A stretch of 64,000 nucleotides of DNA from assembly GCF_011078175.1 (NCBI RefSeq), contig NZ_JAALCJ010000001.1:434001-498000 (forward strand), in the 5' to 3' direction. A program made the translations under genes and the position numbers. Below the pieces are notes generated by a model that searched no databases, was not told where the DNA came from, and worked only from the letters and a program-made list of their open reading frames with translations. Origin of the DNA: Enterobacter cloacae. Lineage in GTDB: Bacteria; Pseudomonadota; Gammaproteobacteria; Enterobacterales; Enterobacteriaceae. Numbering within the stretch: the first letter of the stretch is position 1; every line of letters starts with the position of its first letter. Of this stretch, positions 28,610-36,443 are shown piece after piece.

Positions 28610-30568
28610 TTAACTGTTAACTTTTACAATCGCGCCCTTAATATCGGTAAGGTTAGTTCCCGTTATACTCACCGTATCATTTGCCCTGAGCTCGGTATTA
28701 ATACCATCACCCAGTTTTGTAAGTTCGTCACCTTTGAAGACGGCTTCTTCCACAGCCTCTGCTTTGAGGTTGCCTTCGCCTACGTGAATCTCAATGGTAT
28801 CCGGTGCAATCAGAATATAGTTGTCTTTAACTTTAAGTTTAATCGTGGTCACAGATTCCAGCAGCGCGTTACCTTCTTTATCCATGGTCAAGACGGTTTG
28901 ATCTTTCCCAACGTTAATAACGTGCTTGTTACCAATATTATGCGTTTCATTATTACCTACATCTGATTTCAGGTTCCGCTTGATCGTAATATTTTCATCC
29001 TGTCCGATGGTTTTTTTACGATCGACACCGACATCATGGGTTTCAGAATTTTCAATATCCGTATCCATATTTTTCTCTGCATGGATCCAGATCTGCTCGT
29101 GCCCGGCTTTATCTTCGAAACGGAGAATATTGGCATTGTCTTTATGGCCATCTTTGCTGCGGCTATAAAAGCCCATCTGCGTCGCGGCCGCCGGCAGCGC
29201 CCACGGCGGCATGCTCGCCTCGTTATACACGCGCCCGGTGATAATCGGACGGTCCGGGTCGCCGTTGATAAAGTCCACCACCACCTCATCGCCGACGCGC
29301 GGGATTTGCACCCCGCCGTACCCCTGGCCCGCCCAGGCGCTCGACACGCGCACCCAGCAGGAGCTGGTGTCATCCCCCTTCGCCAGCCGGTCCCAGTGAA
29401 ATTTCACCTTCACCCGGCCATATTTGTCCGTCCAGATACTTTCCCCCTTCGGCCCCACCACTTTCGCCGTCTGCGGACCGTAGGTGCGCGGCCACGCCGT
29501 GCTCTGCGCCGGACGGTACACCACCGACGCCGGGATAACGGTGAAATCGGTGCGGTGAATGGTTTCACCTTCGCCGCTGGCGTAGCGGTTCTCCTCGAAG
29601 TGATACCCCGCCGCCGTCACCAGATACTCGCCGTTATCGCTGAAGAACGGCGCGTTGGTCAGGGTGAAGGTGTGGCCCGGCGCGATGCCCGCCGCCGTGG
29701 CCGTCGCCTGAATCTGCTGATGCTCCACCTGCCAGCGCTCCTGACGGATGCGGGCGTAGAACTCCGCATGGCCTGTCTCCACAAAGCGGCCCGGCCAGTC
29801 GTACACGTCGATGCTGCCCGGTTTCGGAGACGCCGGGTTCTGCTGCGCCTGGAAAAGCCACGCGTTCGGCTTGCGGAAGTCATAGTCGTCGAGGCTGTAA
29901 ATCCCCGGCGTGACGCTGTCCTCCAGCGCCCACTGGCTGATACCCTCTTCGTCCGTGCTGCCGCCCGACGGCGTCTGATGGTAAGGAATGACCTCATAGC
30001 CGCTGAACGGCTGATGCTGGGTCGCGGCGTCGGTCAGCACCAGCGTGTGCTTGTCCGCCTCGTGGCTGAAATAGTACGCAATCCCTTCAAGCTCCATCAG
30101 GCGGCTGATGAAGTCCAGGCTCGATTCCTGATACTGCACGCAGTAATCCCACACGCGGTAGCTGCCGGTGAGTTTGTCTTCGAGGTTAACCTGATGCTCA
30201 CCCAGCAGGGTTTTGACAATCTGTGGTACCGTCTGGCCCTGGAAAATACGCAGGTTACGGTCGCGCTTCATCGGCCACAGGTCCGGCTCCACCGTCAGCT
30301 GGTACACCGCATAGCGGGTGCCCGTCAGCTCCACGGCGCTCACCGCCACGCGCGTCACCTTGCCGTTGGTATAGCGGGGGGTGAGCAGGTTATGCGTGGG
30401 GATGGTCACCGTGACCGGCTGGCCCAGCAGCTTGCTGCGGTCAATGCGCGCGTCCGTGCCGAGCAGGGTCAGCGTCAGCGCGAATGACTCGGACATCGCC
30501 TCGCGGCCGGAGAGTTTCCAGAAAAGCAGCCCCTCAACCGGGAGCTGGACGGTAATTCGGTTGAGCAT
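28610..30568 (-). CDS. vgrG: VgrG spike protein (non-evolved)
   Basis: A 652-residue TssI. The first 470 residues are almost identical to the other VgrG. After QMGF it diverges into its own gp5 needle and DUF2345-type repeats (NETHNIGNKHVINVGKDQTV, IKLKVKDNYILIAPDTIEI), and stops without an extra effector domain. The frame is open 27 codons upstream of the ATG at 30568, but that ATG gives the same MLNRITVQLP start as the other copy. It is followed 22 bases later by the PAAR effector gene, whose product probably caps it. Confidence 0.93.
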   Translation of the reverse strand: MLNRITVQLPVEGLLFWKLSGREAMSESFALTLTLLGTDARIDRSKLLGQPVTVTIPTHNLLTPRYTNGKVTRVAVSAVELTGTRYAVYQLTVEPDLWPMKRDRNLRIFQGQTVPQIVKTLLGEHQVNLEDKLTGSYRVWDYCVQYQESSLDFISRLMELEGIAYYFSHEADKHTLVLTDAATQHQPFSGYEVIPYHQTPSGGSTDEEGISQWALEDSVTPGIYSLDDYDFRKPNAWLFQAQQNPASPKPGSIDVYDWPGRFVETGHAEFYARIRQERWQVEHQQIQATATAAGIAPGHTFTLTNAPFFSDNGEYLVTAAGYHFEENRYASGEGETIHRTDFTVIPASVVYRPAQSTAWPRTYGPQTAKVVGPKGESIWTDKYGRVKVKFHWDRLAKGDDTSSCWVRVSSAWAGQGYGGVQIPRVGDEVVVDFINGDPDRPIITGRVYNEASMPPWALPAAATQMGFYSRSKDGHKDNANILRFEDKAGHEQIWIHAEKNMDTDIENSETHDVGVDRKKTIGQDENITIKRNLKSDVGNNETHNIGNKHVINVGKDQTVLTMDKEGNALLESVTTIKLKVKDNYILIAPDTIEIHVGEGNLKAEAVEEAVFKGDELTKLGDGINTELRANDTVSITGTNLTDIKGAIVKVNS

Positions 30569-30580
30569 AATCTTTATTCC
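29172..30580. repeat. Direct repeat copy B: shared vgrG 5' region
   Basis: Partner of 24403-25811. At the protein level the differences I see are Val for Ala at residue 12 and Thr for Ile in the PRY(I/T)NGK segment; a few more synonymous differences exist. Confidence 0.93.
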
Positions 30581-30654
30581 GTAATGGTTTATGCTGAAAA
30601 AAATTTTAATGATGAATTGTTTCGACAAGCTGTCTGTAGATATGCGCAAGCTTT

Positions 30655-31002
30655 TTATATTCGATATCTTTTTTTTCTGTGCAGAAATTCACTGTCTTGT
30701 TCATGTGGAAGAATTATTTTTAAACCCTGGGCCATTTGGGAAGCTATATAATTTGCATTCGATAAATGCTTCGCCAGTTATTCATCCGTAGTTGAGAATT
30801 CTTTTGAGGCTAGTGTCCCCAAAGTTAATGAATGCAGGGGGCGTTTATCCTTTTCCTCTCCTGCCAAAACAGACCTGATGTACATCAACTGATTTATACT
30901 CATGATGTATAAGGAAAAATGAGGGTTTTTAGACAACCGTTGATGAACGACACTCAAGGCACTTTCGATATAATCCATCGCAGTAACGCACTGTTTATGC
31001 AT
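30655..31002 (-). pseudogene. Tsi6-like immunity protein, interrupted by an in-frame TAA
   Basis: From the ATG at 31002 (AAGGGTG just upstream) the frame gives MDYIESALSVVHQRL, NQLMYIRSVLAGE and LHSLTLGTLASKEFSTTDE, then TAA at 30780-30778. The same frame continues as LAKHLSNANYIASQMAQG and LKIILP to a second TAA at 30657-30655. This follows the remembered layout of Pseudomonas Tsi6, the immunity protein to the NAD(P)+ glycohydrolase Tse6 (YIRSVL, LHRLTLGSIAVKEF, ELSRALK..YY), with the stop falling where Tsi6 has Glu. A GAA-to-TAA change would explain it. The truncated 74-residue product might fold partly. No Tse6-like effector is next to it. Confidence 0.75.
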
Positions 31003-31028
31003 AATTCACCCTTTAGCGTCAGGAAAAA

Positions 31029-32099
31029 TCAAAGAAAATCATCCTCAGGTGCGTTGTGAAATAACTCATCTGCAATACTGACGATACGTTCATGCTGGAT
31101 CAGTTTATTTTTCCACTGCTGCGGTATACCTGAGTAACCATATAACGCGCCAGCCAATTGTCCCGTTGTCGCCGCTACGCTGCTGGCATCATCCGCCAGG
31201 TTGGCGGCCATCAGGACAGCATCGCGAAAATTATCCGTATTCCATACGGACCACATTGCGGCCTCAAGTGTATCGATAACATAACCGCTTGAGCGAATCT
31301 GATGACGAACTTTCTGCTTATACTCACCTGCGTTAATGATCATCACCCGAGCGCACAAGGGGAACAGATGAGGTTCGAACGCCTCTTCTTTTTGATATCC
31401 ACTAATTAAATAGTGAAGAATTAAGCCCAAATACTGGCACGCATTGATAGATTCCACCGCACCGTGTGTCGCTCTACTTTGCGACTGGGATTCAAAATAT
31501 ATTGCCCGCAGCGATTTTCGACGAAAGATCGAAACGGGTGCCTGACGAACCAATGCGGCGTTGCCTGTGGTATGTTTCTCGGTGTTACCGTACCACGATG
31601 GGCCGAGAAGTTTATATTGTTCCAACGCAAAACGGGTGGTATTGCCAATACCTAAACAACGCCCGGTGCTACTGTTTTCACCTGTTTGATACCACTTGAG
31701 CAGCCACTGGCGCAAAACGTCAGTATGCATTATTTCTTTGCAAAGGTAGGTCTGTGCCACACAGAGAGCCATTGAGGTATCAGCTGTCCATTCACCGGGG
31801 TTTAACCGGTAAGGCCCTCCTCCTTGCATATCACTGATGAGTTCGCTATCACGTCGTTTACATTCCTGCGCCGTCCCGACAGCATCTCCCACAGCCAGCC
31901 CCACTAAAGCGCCTACTGCTTTATCGAGTGAGTTCGTTTCCGATACGACGAGAGGTAATGATTTATCCCATATTTCAAATGCATGCGCTTCTGCTGTATC
32001 CATTCTCTTTATGGACTTACGGCTATTTACCGGCATCAGGTTACGGTAACGATCGGCATAATGATTAATAACAGCATCTTCGCTGTGAAGATCGAGCAT
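31029..32099 (-). CDS. Tri1-like ADP-ribosylglycohydrolase (DraG family) immunity protein with altered metal motifs
   Basis: A 356-residue DraG-family protein. After a 57-residue N-terminal extension the fold begins at SLDKAVGALVGLAVGDAVGT. The metal-motif positions follow at GEWTADTSMALC (residues 102-113) and NLADDASSVAATTGQLAGALYG (300-321). Tri1-type proteins protect against ADP-ribosyltransferase effectors by removing ADP-ribose and by plugging the toxin with the N-terminal extension. Here the usual T-D-D-T is T-A-D-T (Ala106), and the usual D-x-D-T is D-A-S-S (Ser306, Ser307), so hydrolase activity is doubtful. A strong AAGGAGG precedes the ATG. No ADP-ribosyltransferase is visible in the window. 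Confidence 0.8.
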   Translation of the reverse strand: MLDLHSEDAVINHYADRYRNLMPVNSRKSIKRMDTAEAHAFEIWDKSLPLVVSETNSLDKAVGALVGLAVGDAVGTAQECKRRDSELISDMQGGGPYRLNPGEWTADTSMALCVAQTYLCKEIMHTDVLRQWLLKWYQTGENSSTGRCLGIGNTTRFALEQYKLLGPSWYGNTEKHTTGNAALVRQAPVSIFRRKSLRAIYFESQSQSRATHGAVESINACQYLGLILHYLISGYQKEEAFEPHLFPLCARVMIINAGEYKQKVRHQIRSSGYVIDTLEAAMWSVWNTDNFRDAVLMAANLADDASSVAATTGQLAGALYGYSGIPQQWKNKLIQHERIVSIADELFHNAPEDDFL

Positions 32100-32244
32100 T
32101 ACGCCTCCTTATGCGAAAATAAAAATCGATGAATTTACACATGAAACTTCAATAATCATTCGGATTTTTTTCCACATAATTACTTAAATCATTCTCTTGC
32201 CAGTAACATATTAACGGCATAGCACTTCGGAACACTGCTTTCTA

Positions 32245-32254
32245 CCCCCCCCCC
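32245..32254. repeat. Poly-C (poly-G on minus strand) tract of ten
   Basis: A run of ten C residues about 20 bases downstream (minus strand) of the stop of the 149-residue membrane protein gene. On the minus strand it lies inside a 25-codon open frame starting at ATG 32268. The 173-bp gap between 32100 and 32272 otherwise shows no gene. Confidence 0.9.
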
Positions 32255-32272
32255 AAGCAAAAAGATCATTAA

Positions 32273-32722
32273 TTATTTGAGAGATGCAGTCCTTTCATAA
32301 TTAAAAATCCACAAGGTGTAAATTTTTAAAAACTCTGAAAAGATGAATAAAATGCCATTTAGCCAGACGTTCGACTCACCCGCCAGATCCAACGCCAGTG
32401 GAAAAAGCGAAACAGAGCATCGAAAGGAGACCAGTCGCAAAAATTCCTGACAGAGCGCCAATCTCCTCGCAAAGGGCTTGCTTAGGCAAAAGAGCCATGC
32501 TGAAGCAAAAAGCGATACCAATAATACGTAATCGAGAATAAAAAAAAGAGTAACCAGATCGCTATACCCGCCAGCAGACAGCGTGTTCACAACAGTACTG
32601 AAGGCGTGTATATCGGAAATAAAAGGGATCCTGTCATGACGCACGGACTGGGCACAATAGAGCACAATGGCCAGCGCATCCATGCATCCCCAGAAAACGA
32701 AAATCTTATCTCTGACTTTCAT
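32273..32722 (-). CDS. Polytopic membrane protein downstream of the lipase/ankyrin pair
   Basis: A 149-residue protein with about four hydrophobic segments (DALAIVLYCAQSV, DLVTLFFILDYVLLVSLF, CSVSLFPLALDL, GILFIFSEFLKIYTLWIF). It starts 13 bases after the ankyrin lipoprotein stop and is probably in the same transcript. I do not recognise the family. It may be a second protective protein of the lipase module; this is positional inference. Confidence 0.55.
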   Translation of the reverse strand: MKVRDKIFVFWGCMDALAIVLYCAQSVRHDRIPFISDIHAFSTVVNTLSAGGYSDLVTLFFILDYVLLVSLFASAWLFCLSKPFARRLALCQEFLRLVSFRCSVSLFPLALDLAGESNVWLNGILFIFSEFLKIYTLWIFNYERTASLK

Positions 32723-32735
32723 GGCCGTTAAGCAA

Positions 32736-33497
32736 TCACTTAACGGGCGCAGGTGGCCACACGCTCCCTTTCTGAATAAGTTTCTCTTTTATTTCGTTTA
32801 ACTTCTCGTATTTCTCACTGCCTCGCTCAAGACCTTGCAGCGCGTCCGCGAGCGCATTGCTCATCGACCAGCCATTTTTGGCCTTAATTGACGGATCCGC
32901 TCCACGATCGAGCAGTATCAAGACATGATCGTATGACTGGTTATCCAGCGCATCGAACACCAGCGTTTTACCCAGTGAGTTGGTTGAGTTGACGTCAGCA
33001 CCGCGATCGAGCATGGCTTCCAGCGTCTCTGTGTTTTTCGCTTTAAGCGACTGGAAGACGATGGGTTCGTGGAAGACCTTATCTTTCACGTTGGGTGAGA
33101 GGCCACCGTCCAGCATCGCATCGATCCAGTCCGCGCTGTCTCCCTTCAGGGCAAATTCAGCAGGACTGCTTTTTCCCTGCGGTCGAGGCTGGAGCGGATC
33201 TGCGCCGGCCTGAACAAGCAACGTAATGACCTCTAAATGGTTCGACGTTTTTTTATCATTAATTGCATTGCCAAGGGCCCAAAAAAGCAGGGTCATATCC
33301 TGCTTTCCCGGTTTATTAAGATCGCTTTCTGGTGCAAGCGTCTTCACCGCGTCGACATCACCTTCTTCAATCGCTTTCGCCAGTTCAAGCTGCTGACCGC
33401 TGAAGTAGTCCTGTGGATTAAGGTCCATATCCTGCTTACACCCCTGAATCATGAATAAAAAACATAACGCGACAAAAGCCATCAACCGTTTTTTCAC
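32736..33497 (-). CDS. Ankyrin-repeat lipoprotein, probable immunity to the adjacent T6SS lipase
   Basis: A 253-residue lipoprotein. The GTG at 33497 overlaps the lipase TGA as GTGA and has GGGAG six bases upstream. The signal peptide is VKKRLMAFVALCFLFMIQGC, with the lipidated Cys at residue 20. At least four ankyrin-like repeats follow (VITLLVQAGADP, AMLDGGLSPNVKD, AMLDRGADVNSTN, ILLDRGADPSIK). Periplasmic ankyrin or Sel1-type proteins are known partners of T6SS phospholipase effectors. Coupling to the lipase supports an immunity role. Confidence 0.78.
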   Translation of the reverse strand: MKKRLMAFVALCFLFMIQGCKQDMDLNPQDYFSGQQLELAKAIEEGDVDAVKTLAPESDLNKPGKQDMTLLFWALGNAINDKKTSNHLEVITLLVQAGADPLQPRPQGKSSPAEFALKGDSADWIDAMLDGGLSPNVKDKVFHEPIVFQSLKAKNTETLEAMLDRGADVNSTNSLGKTLVFDALDNQSYDHVLILLDRGADPSIKAKNGWSMSNALADALQGLERGSEKYEKLNEIKEKLIQKGSVWPPAPVK

Positions 33498-34960
33498 AAT
33501 CGACTCCCGATTATCGAAATATCCTCGTCCTTCTGTTGCTCTATGCAATCAATCGCCTGATTAATCCCGTGGCGGTCCAGCGCGCTTCCGGTTCCACCGG
33601 GAAGATCGTGGGGTATTCCGGCAGCATTAGGGCTCAGCGCAGAGATTTCCTCTTTGAGGATCCACGAAGGGACATGCCCTTTCATCGTTTTCAGATCTTC
33701 CCAGGGGTTAACTTCCTGAATCTTTGTCAGCAGTTCACCTTCAACCCGATACGCCTGGATATTATCCGTACTGCCTAATATCTTACCGCCGTATTTTTCT
33801 ACGGTTCCGGCATTCAGGCCGGCGGCGTTGAACGTCCACCCCGCTTTCCCGCTGCCCATAGAGGTTGCAGAGGCGAGGCCACCGCCAAGGGAATGACCGG
33901 CAATATCAATATTCTGGCCTGACCTTGCCAGCTCCTTACCGATACTCACGGCCTTTTTATAATAATCTGAAGCCATACCCATGCCCTGTGAGAAGTTATT
34001 CGACCAGTCAGCCCCGTTTACCACCGGCGCCAGCTCCCCTTTGGTCAGTAAAGAGGAGACATTCTCAGACAGAGAGGCGAAACCAGGCTCGCGCGATCCC
34101 CTGAATACCAGTGTGGGGTTCATATCTGTACCAAACACTTCCGGCTTCGGTTGATAGACGCGCGCCAGAAAATTGGGGGACGTATCATCGTCAAAGAGCA
34201 TTGATTTGTTCAGCCCGAACTTTCCTAACAGCGCATCGTCATTACTGATATCCGTCCACCCCTCCGGCACGCCCGGTGTGGTTTCCAGCGGGTTCACGGT
34301 CTTATAAATATTTTCCGCAAGCTTCGCTTTTTCCACCGCGATATTATTCGCCGCCAGACGCTTAGCGGCGATCTGGGCATCCGGATAAAGGCTATTGCTC
34401 CCCTTCGCAATCAGATCTTTACGCGCCTGCCAGCGCTCTGCTTTGGTCATCTTCTGAAGCTGCCCGGCATAGGTTTTACCGTCCTTGCCCGGAGTAGGTT
34501 CATCCGGCACCTGTGCCGTTTTAGATTTCACCACCTGTTTTGGCAGTACCGTTGGCGCAGGGCGAGATCCGTACGTTCTCACCATGGTTTCGTAGCGGTC
34601 GACAATCGTACTCACCGGATACCAGCCCAGGCCGATCAGCGAGGCAGCCTGGAGTTGCCCTTTGGCATTGATGTAAAAAATTTCCGTTACTGATGACCAG
34701 TCACGAAAACTTTCGTCAATGGCAACCACTCTGCCCATCTCTAAATCCTGCGCGATCAGCCTGCGGGTATCGCGCCCGGACTGATAAGGATTCGCACCGG
34801 TGATCGTGCGCAGCAGATCGTAGCGCGTGAAGAGCGAGCGCAGCGAATGGTCGGGAACCGACATAATCCACTGTCCGGCAACGGACGGGCGGATTATTTT
34901 CGCAAACAGCGCTGGCGAGACGTTCTCGTGGAACAGATAGACAAACTTGATGTTATACAT
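33494..34960 (-). CDS. T6SS lipase/phospholipase effector (Tle-type, GxSxG)
   Basis: A 488-residue protein without a signal peptide. Residues 355-359 are GHSLG, the lipase class-3 nucleophile elbow, with Ser357 as likely nucleophile; the block LVFRGSRE at about 284-291 resembles the oxyanion region. The N-terminal 130 residues (MYNIKFVYLFHENVSP, WYPVSTIVDRYETM) resemble a recruitment region rather than a catalytic one. It is probably delivered to the periplasm of target cells to cleave membrane phospholipids. It lies between the kinase ppkA and its coupled ankyrin lipoprotein. The exact Tle class is not assigned. Confidence 0.82.
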   Translation of the reverse strand: MYNIKFVYLFHENVSPALFAKIIRPSVAGQWIMSVPDHSLRSLFTRYDLLRTITGANPYQSGRDTRRLIAQDLEMGRVVAIDESFRDWSSVTEIFYINAKGQLQAASLIGLGWYPVSTIVDRYETMVRTYGSRPAPTVLPKQVVKSKTAQVPDEPTPGKDGKTYAGQLQKMTKAERWQARKDLIAKGSNSLYPDAQIAAKRLAANNIAVEKAKLAENIYKTVNPLETTPGVPEGWTDISNDDALLGKFGLNKSMLFDDDTSPNFLARVYQPKPEVFGTDMNPTLVFRGSREPGFASLSENVSSLLTKGELAPVVNGADWSNNFSQGMGMASDYYKKAVSIGKELARSGQNIDIAGHSLGGGLASATSMGSGKAGWTFNAAGLNAGTVEKYGGKILGSTDNIQAYRVEGELLTKIQEVNPWEDLKTMKGHVPSWILKEEISALSPNAAGIPHDLPGGTGSALDRHGINQAIDCIEQQKDEDISIIGSRL

Positions 34961-34985
34961 TCGCTCCGTCCTGTTACCCGCAGGC

Positions 34986-36419
34986 TTACGGATTCACCAG
35001 CCAGGTGCCTGGCTTCGCAATATCCAGCGTCTGGGTACGCGTTCTTCCATTGCCTTCCAGTTCAATGCGGGTCTCGCCCGCAGGCAATTTCAGCGACGCG
35101 TAACCGTTATTGCCCGGACGCAGCGCTTTAGACTCGCCATTCACCTTCAGCGTCTCGCCATCAAGCATGCGGATGTAGACCAGCGCGACCGGGCTGGCGT
35201 CGACAGGCGGCGCACTCTGCTGCGCCGTAGCAGGTGGCGCAACCGGCTCGCTCACGTCTGCCGTTGCCGGTCTGGTTTCCGCCTGGGCGGAGGTCTCAGC
35301 CGGAGGGTTCACGGCAGGCGTTTGCACCGTCTGCGCTGGCGTTTCCTGACTGTCGCCGCCGAAAAGCATCGCACCAGCAACTACCCCAACCAGTACGCCC
35401 GCGGCCACCAGCCCCGGAAGCTTGTAACGTCGCCAGTCCAGCGCGGAAGCAGACGCCTCCTCATCCACCGGCACCAGCATCGTGCCGGTCTTCTTCGCGG
35501 TCAGCACCTCGTCGATACCGGCGACGGGCATCTCGATCAGCGCCGCAAACTCCTCAATGGATTGCGGACGGTCTTCCATATGCAGCGCCAGCGCCTTATC
35601 GATGGCCTGAAGCAGCGGAATGGAATAGCCCTGCGGCATCAGCTCCACCAGCGGTTTGCAGGTGTCCTGAATGGAACGCACCACGCTGACCGGTGGTGGA
35701 GAGCCGACGATAAGGGTGCGCAATACGGCGCCGAGCGCGTAGATATCTGTCCACGGCCCCTGCTCGCTTTCATTGTCGTCGGTATACTGCTCGATAGGCG
35801 CGAAGCCCGGACGCAGCATGGTTTCCGTCTCATCCGAGAGATTACCGATGGTCCGGCGCGCCGATCCGAAATCGAGCAGCACCGGCAGGCCATTATCCTG
35901 AATCTGAATGTTATCCAGCGAGATGTCGCGGTGGAGATAACCCTCGTCGTGGATCGTTTTGATGGCGCCGAAGAGCATTGGCAGCATGCGGCGGATCCAC
36001 GCCTCGTTAATCAGTTCCGGTTTTTCTTCCCGCAGACGCGACAGCGTGGTGCCGCTGTAAAACAGCGTCCCCATATAGGCCGTATCGTTTTGCACCCAGA
36101 AACGCAGCACGTGCAGCAGGTTCGGGTGGTTAAAGCGCGCCAGCAGGCGGGCTTCCTGGATGAAGCTGTTCAGACCGGCAGAAAACGCTTTGCCGAAGCG
36201 CTCGCTGCGCAGCACCAGCGTCATATCCTCGCCGCGCACGGCGAGGGAGGAAGGCATAAACTCTTTGATAGCGATAGTGCGTTCGAGCTGGTGATCCCAG
36301 GCGCGATAGACGATGCCGAATCCGCCGCCGCCAATTACCTCTTTTATTTCAAACTCATTGAAACGGTACCCGACCGGGAGCGCGTTTGGGACAGTCCGAT
36401 TGTTATCATTATCCGTCAT
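34986..36419 (-). CDS. ppkA: PpkA-like serine/threonine protein kinase of the T6SS
   Basis: A 477-residue membrane kinase. The glycine loop is GGGGFGIVY (30-38), with Lys52 in IAIKEF, catalytic HRD at 163-165 (Asp165) and DFG at 183-185. A single transmembrane helix at about 336-354 follows. The C-terminal periplasmic part has a Pro/Ala/Thr linker and a small PEGA-like beta domain (LKVNGESKALRPG, AGETRIELEGNG). It is expected to phosphorylate TagH/Fha and so switch on assembly, opposed by PppA. Its cytosolic-kinase/periplasmic-sensor topology fits the Pseudomonas and Serratia systems, though it is shorter than the Pseudomonas protein. Confidence 0.88.
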   Translation of the reverse strand: MTDNDNNRTVPNALPVGYRFNEFEIKEVIGGGGFGIVYRAWDHQLERTIAIKEFMPSSLAVRGEDMTLVLRSERFGKAFSAGLNSFIQEARLLARFNHPNLLHVLRFWVQNDTAYMGTLFYSGTTLSRLREEKPELINEAWIRRMLPMLFGAIKTIHDEGYLHRDISLDNIQIQDNGLPVLLDFGSARRTIGNLSDETETMLRPGFAPIEQYTDDNESEQGPWTDIYALGAVLRTLIVGSPPPVSVVRSIQDTCKPLVELMPQGYSIPLLQAIDKALALHMEDRPQSIEEFAALIEMPVAGIDEVLTAKKTGTMLVPVDEEASASALDWRRYKLPGLVAAGVLVGVVAGAMLFGGDSQETPAQTVQTPAVNPPAETSAQAETRPATADVSEPVAPPATAQQSAPPVDASPVALVYIRMLDGETLKVNGESKALRPGNNGYASLKLPAGETRIELEGNGRTRTQTLDIAKPGTWLVNP

Positions 36420-36443
36420 CTTTTACAGTTCTCTTGATGATTA

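Noticed and set aside
29036..30571. The second vgrG considered an assembly duplicate of the first
   Set aside because: The sequence on both sides and the 3' half of each gene differ completely, and scattered base differences occur inside the repeat, so both copies look real.
34947..36437. A 496-codon plus-strand frame opposite the kinase gene
   Set aside because: It is an Arg/His-rich antisense shadow of ppkA, with no motif and no ribosome site; the kinase motifs on the minus strand are unambiguous.
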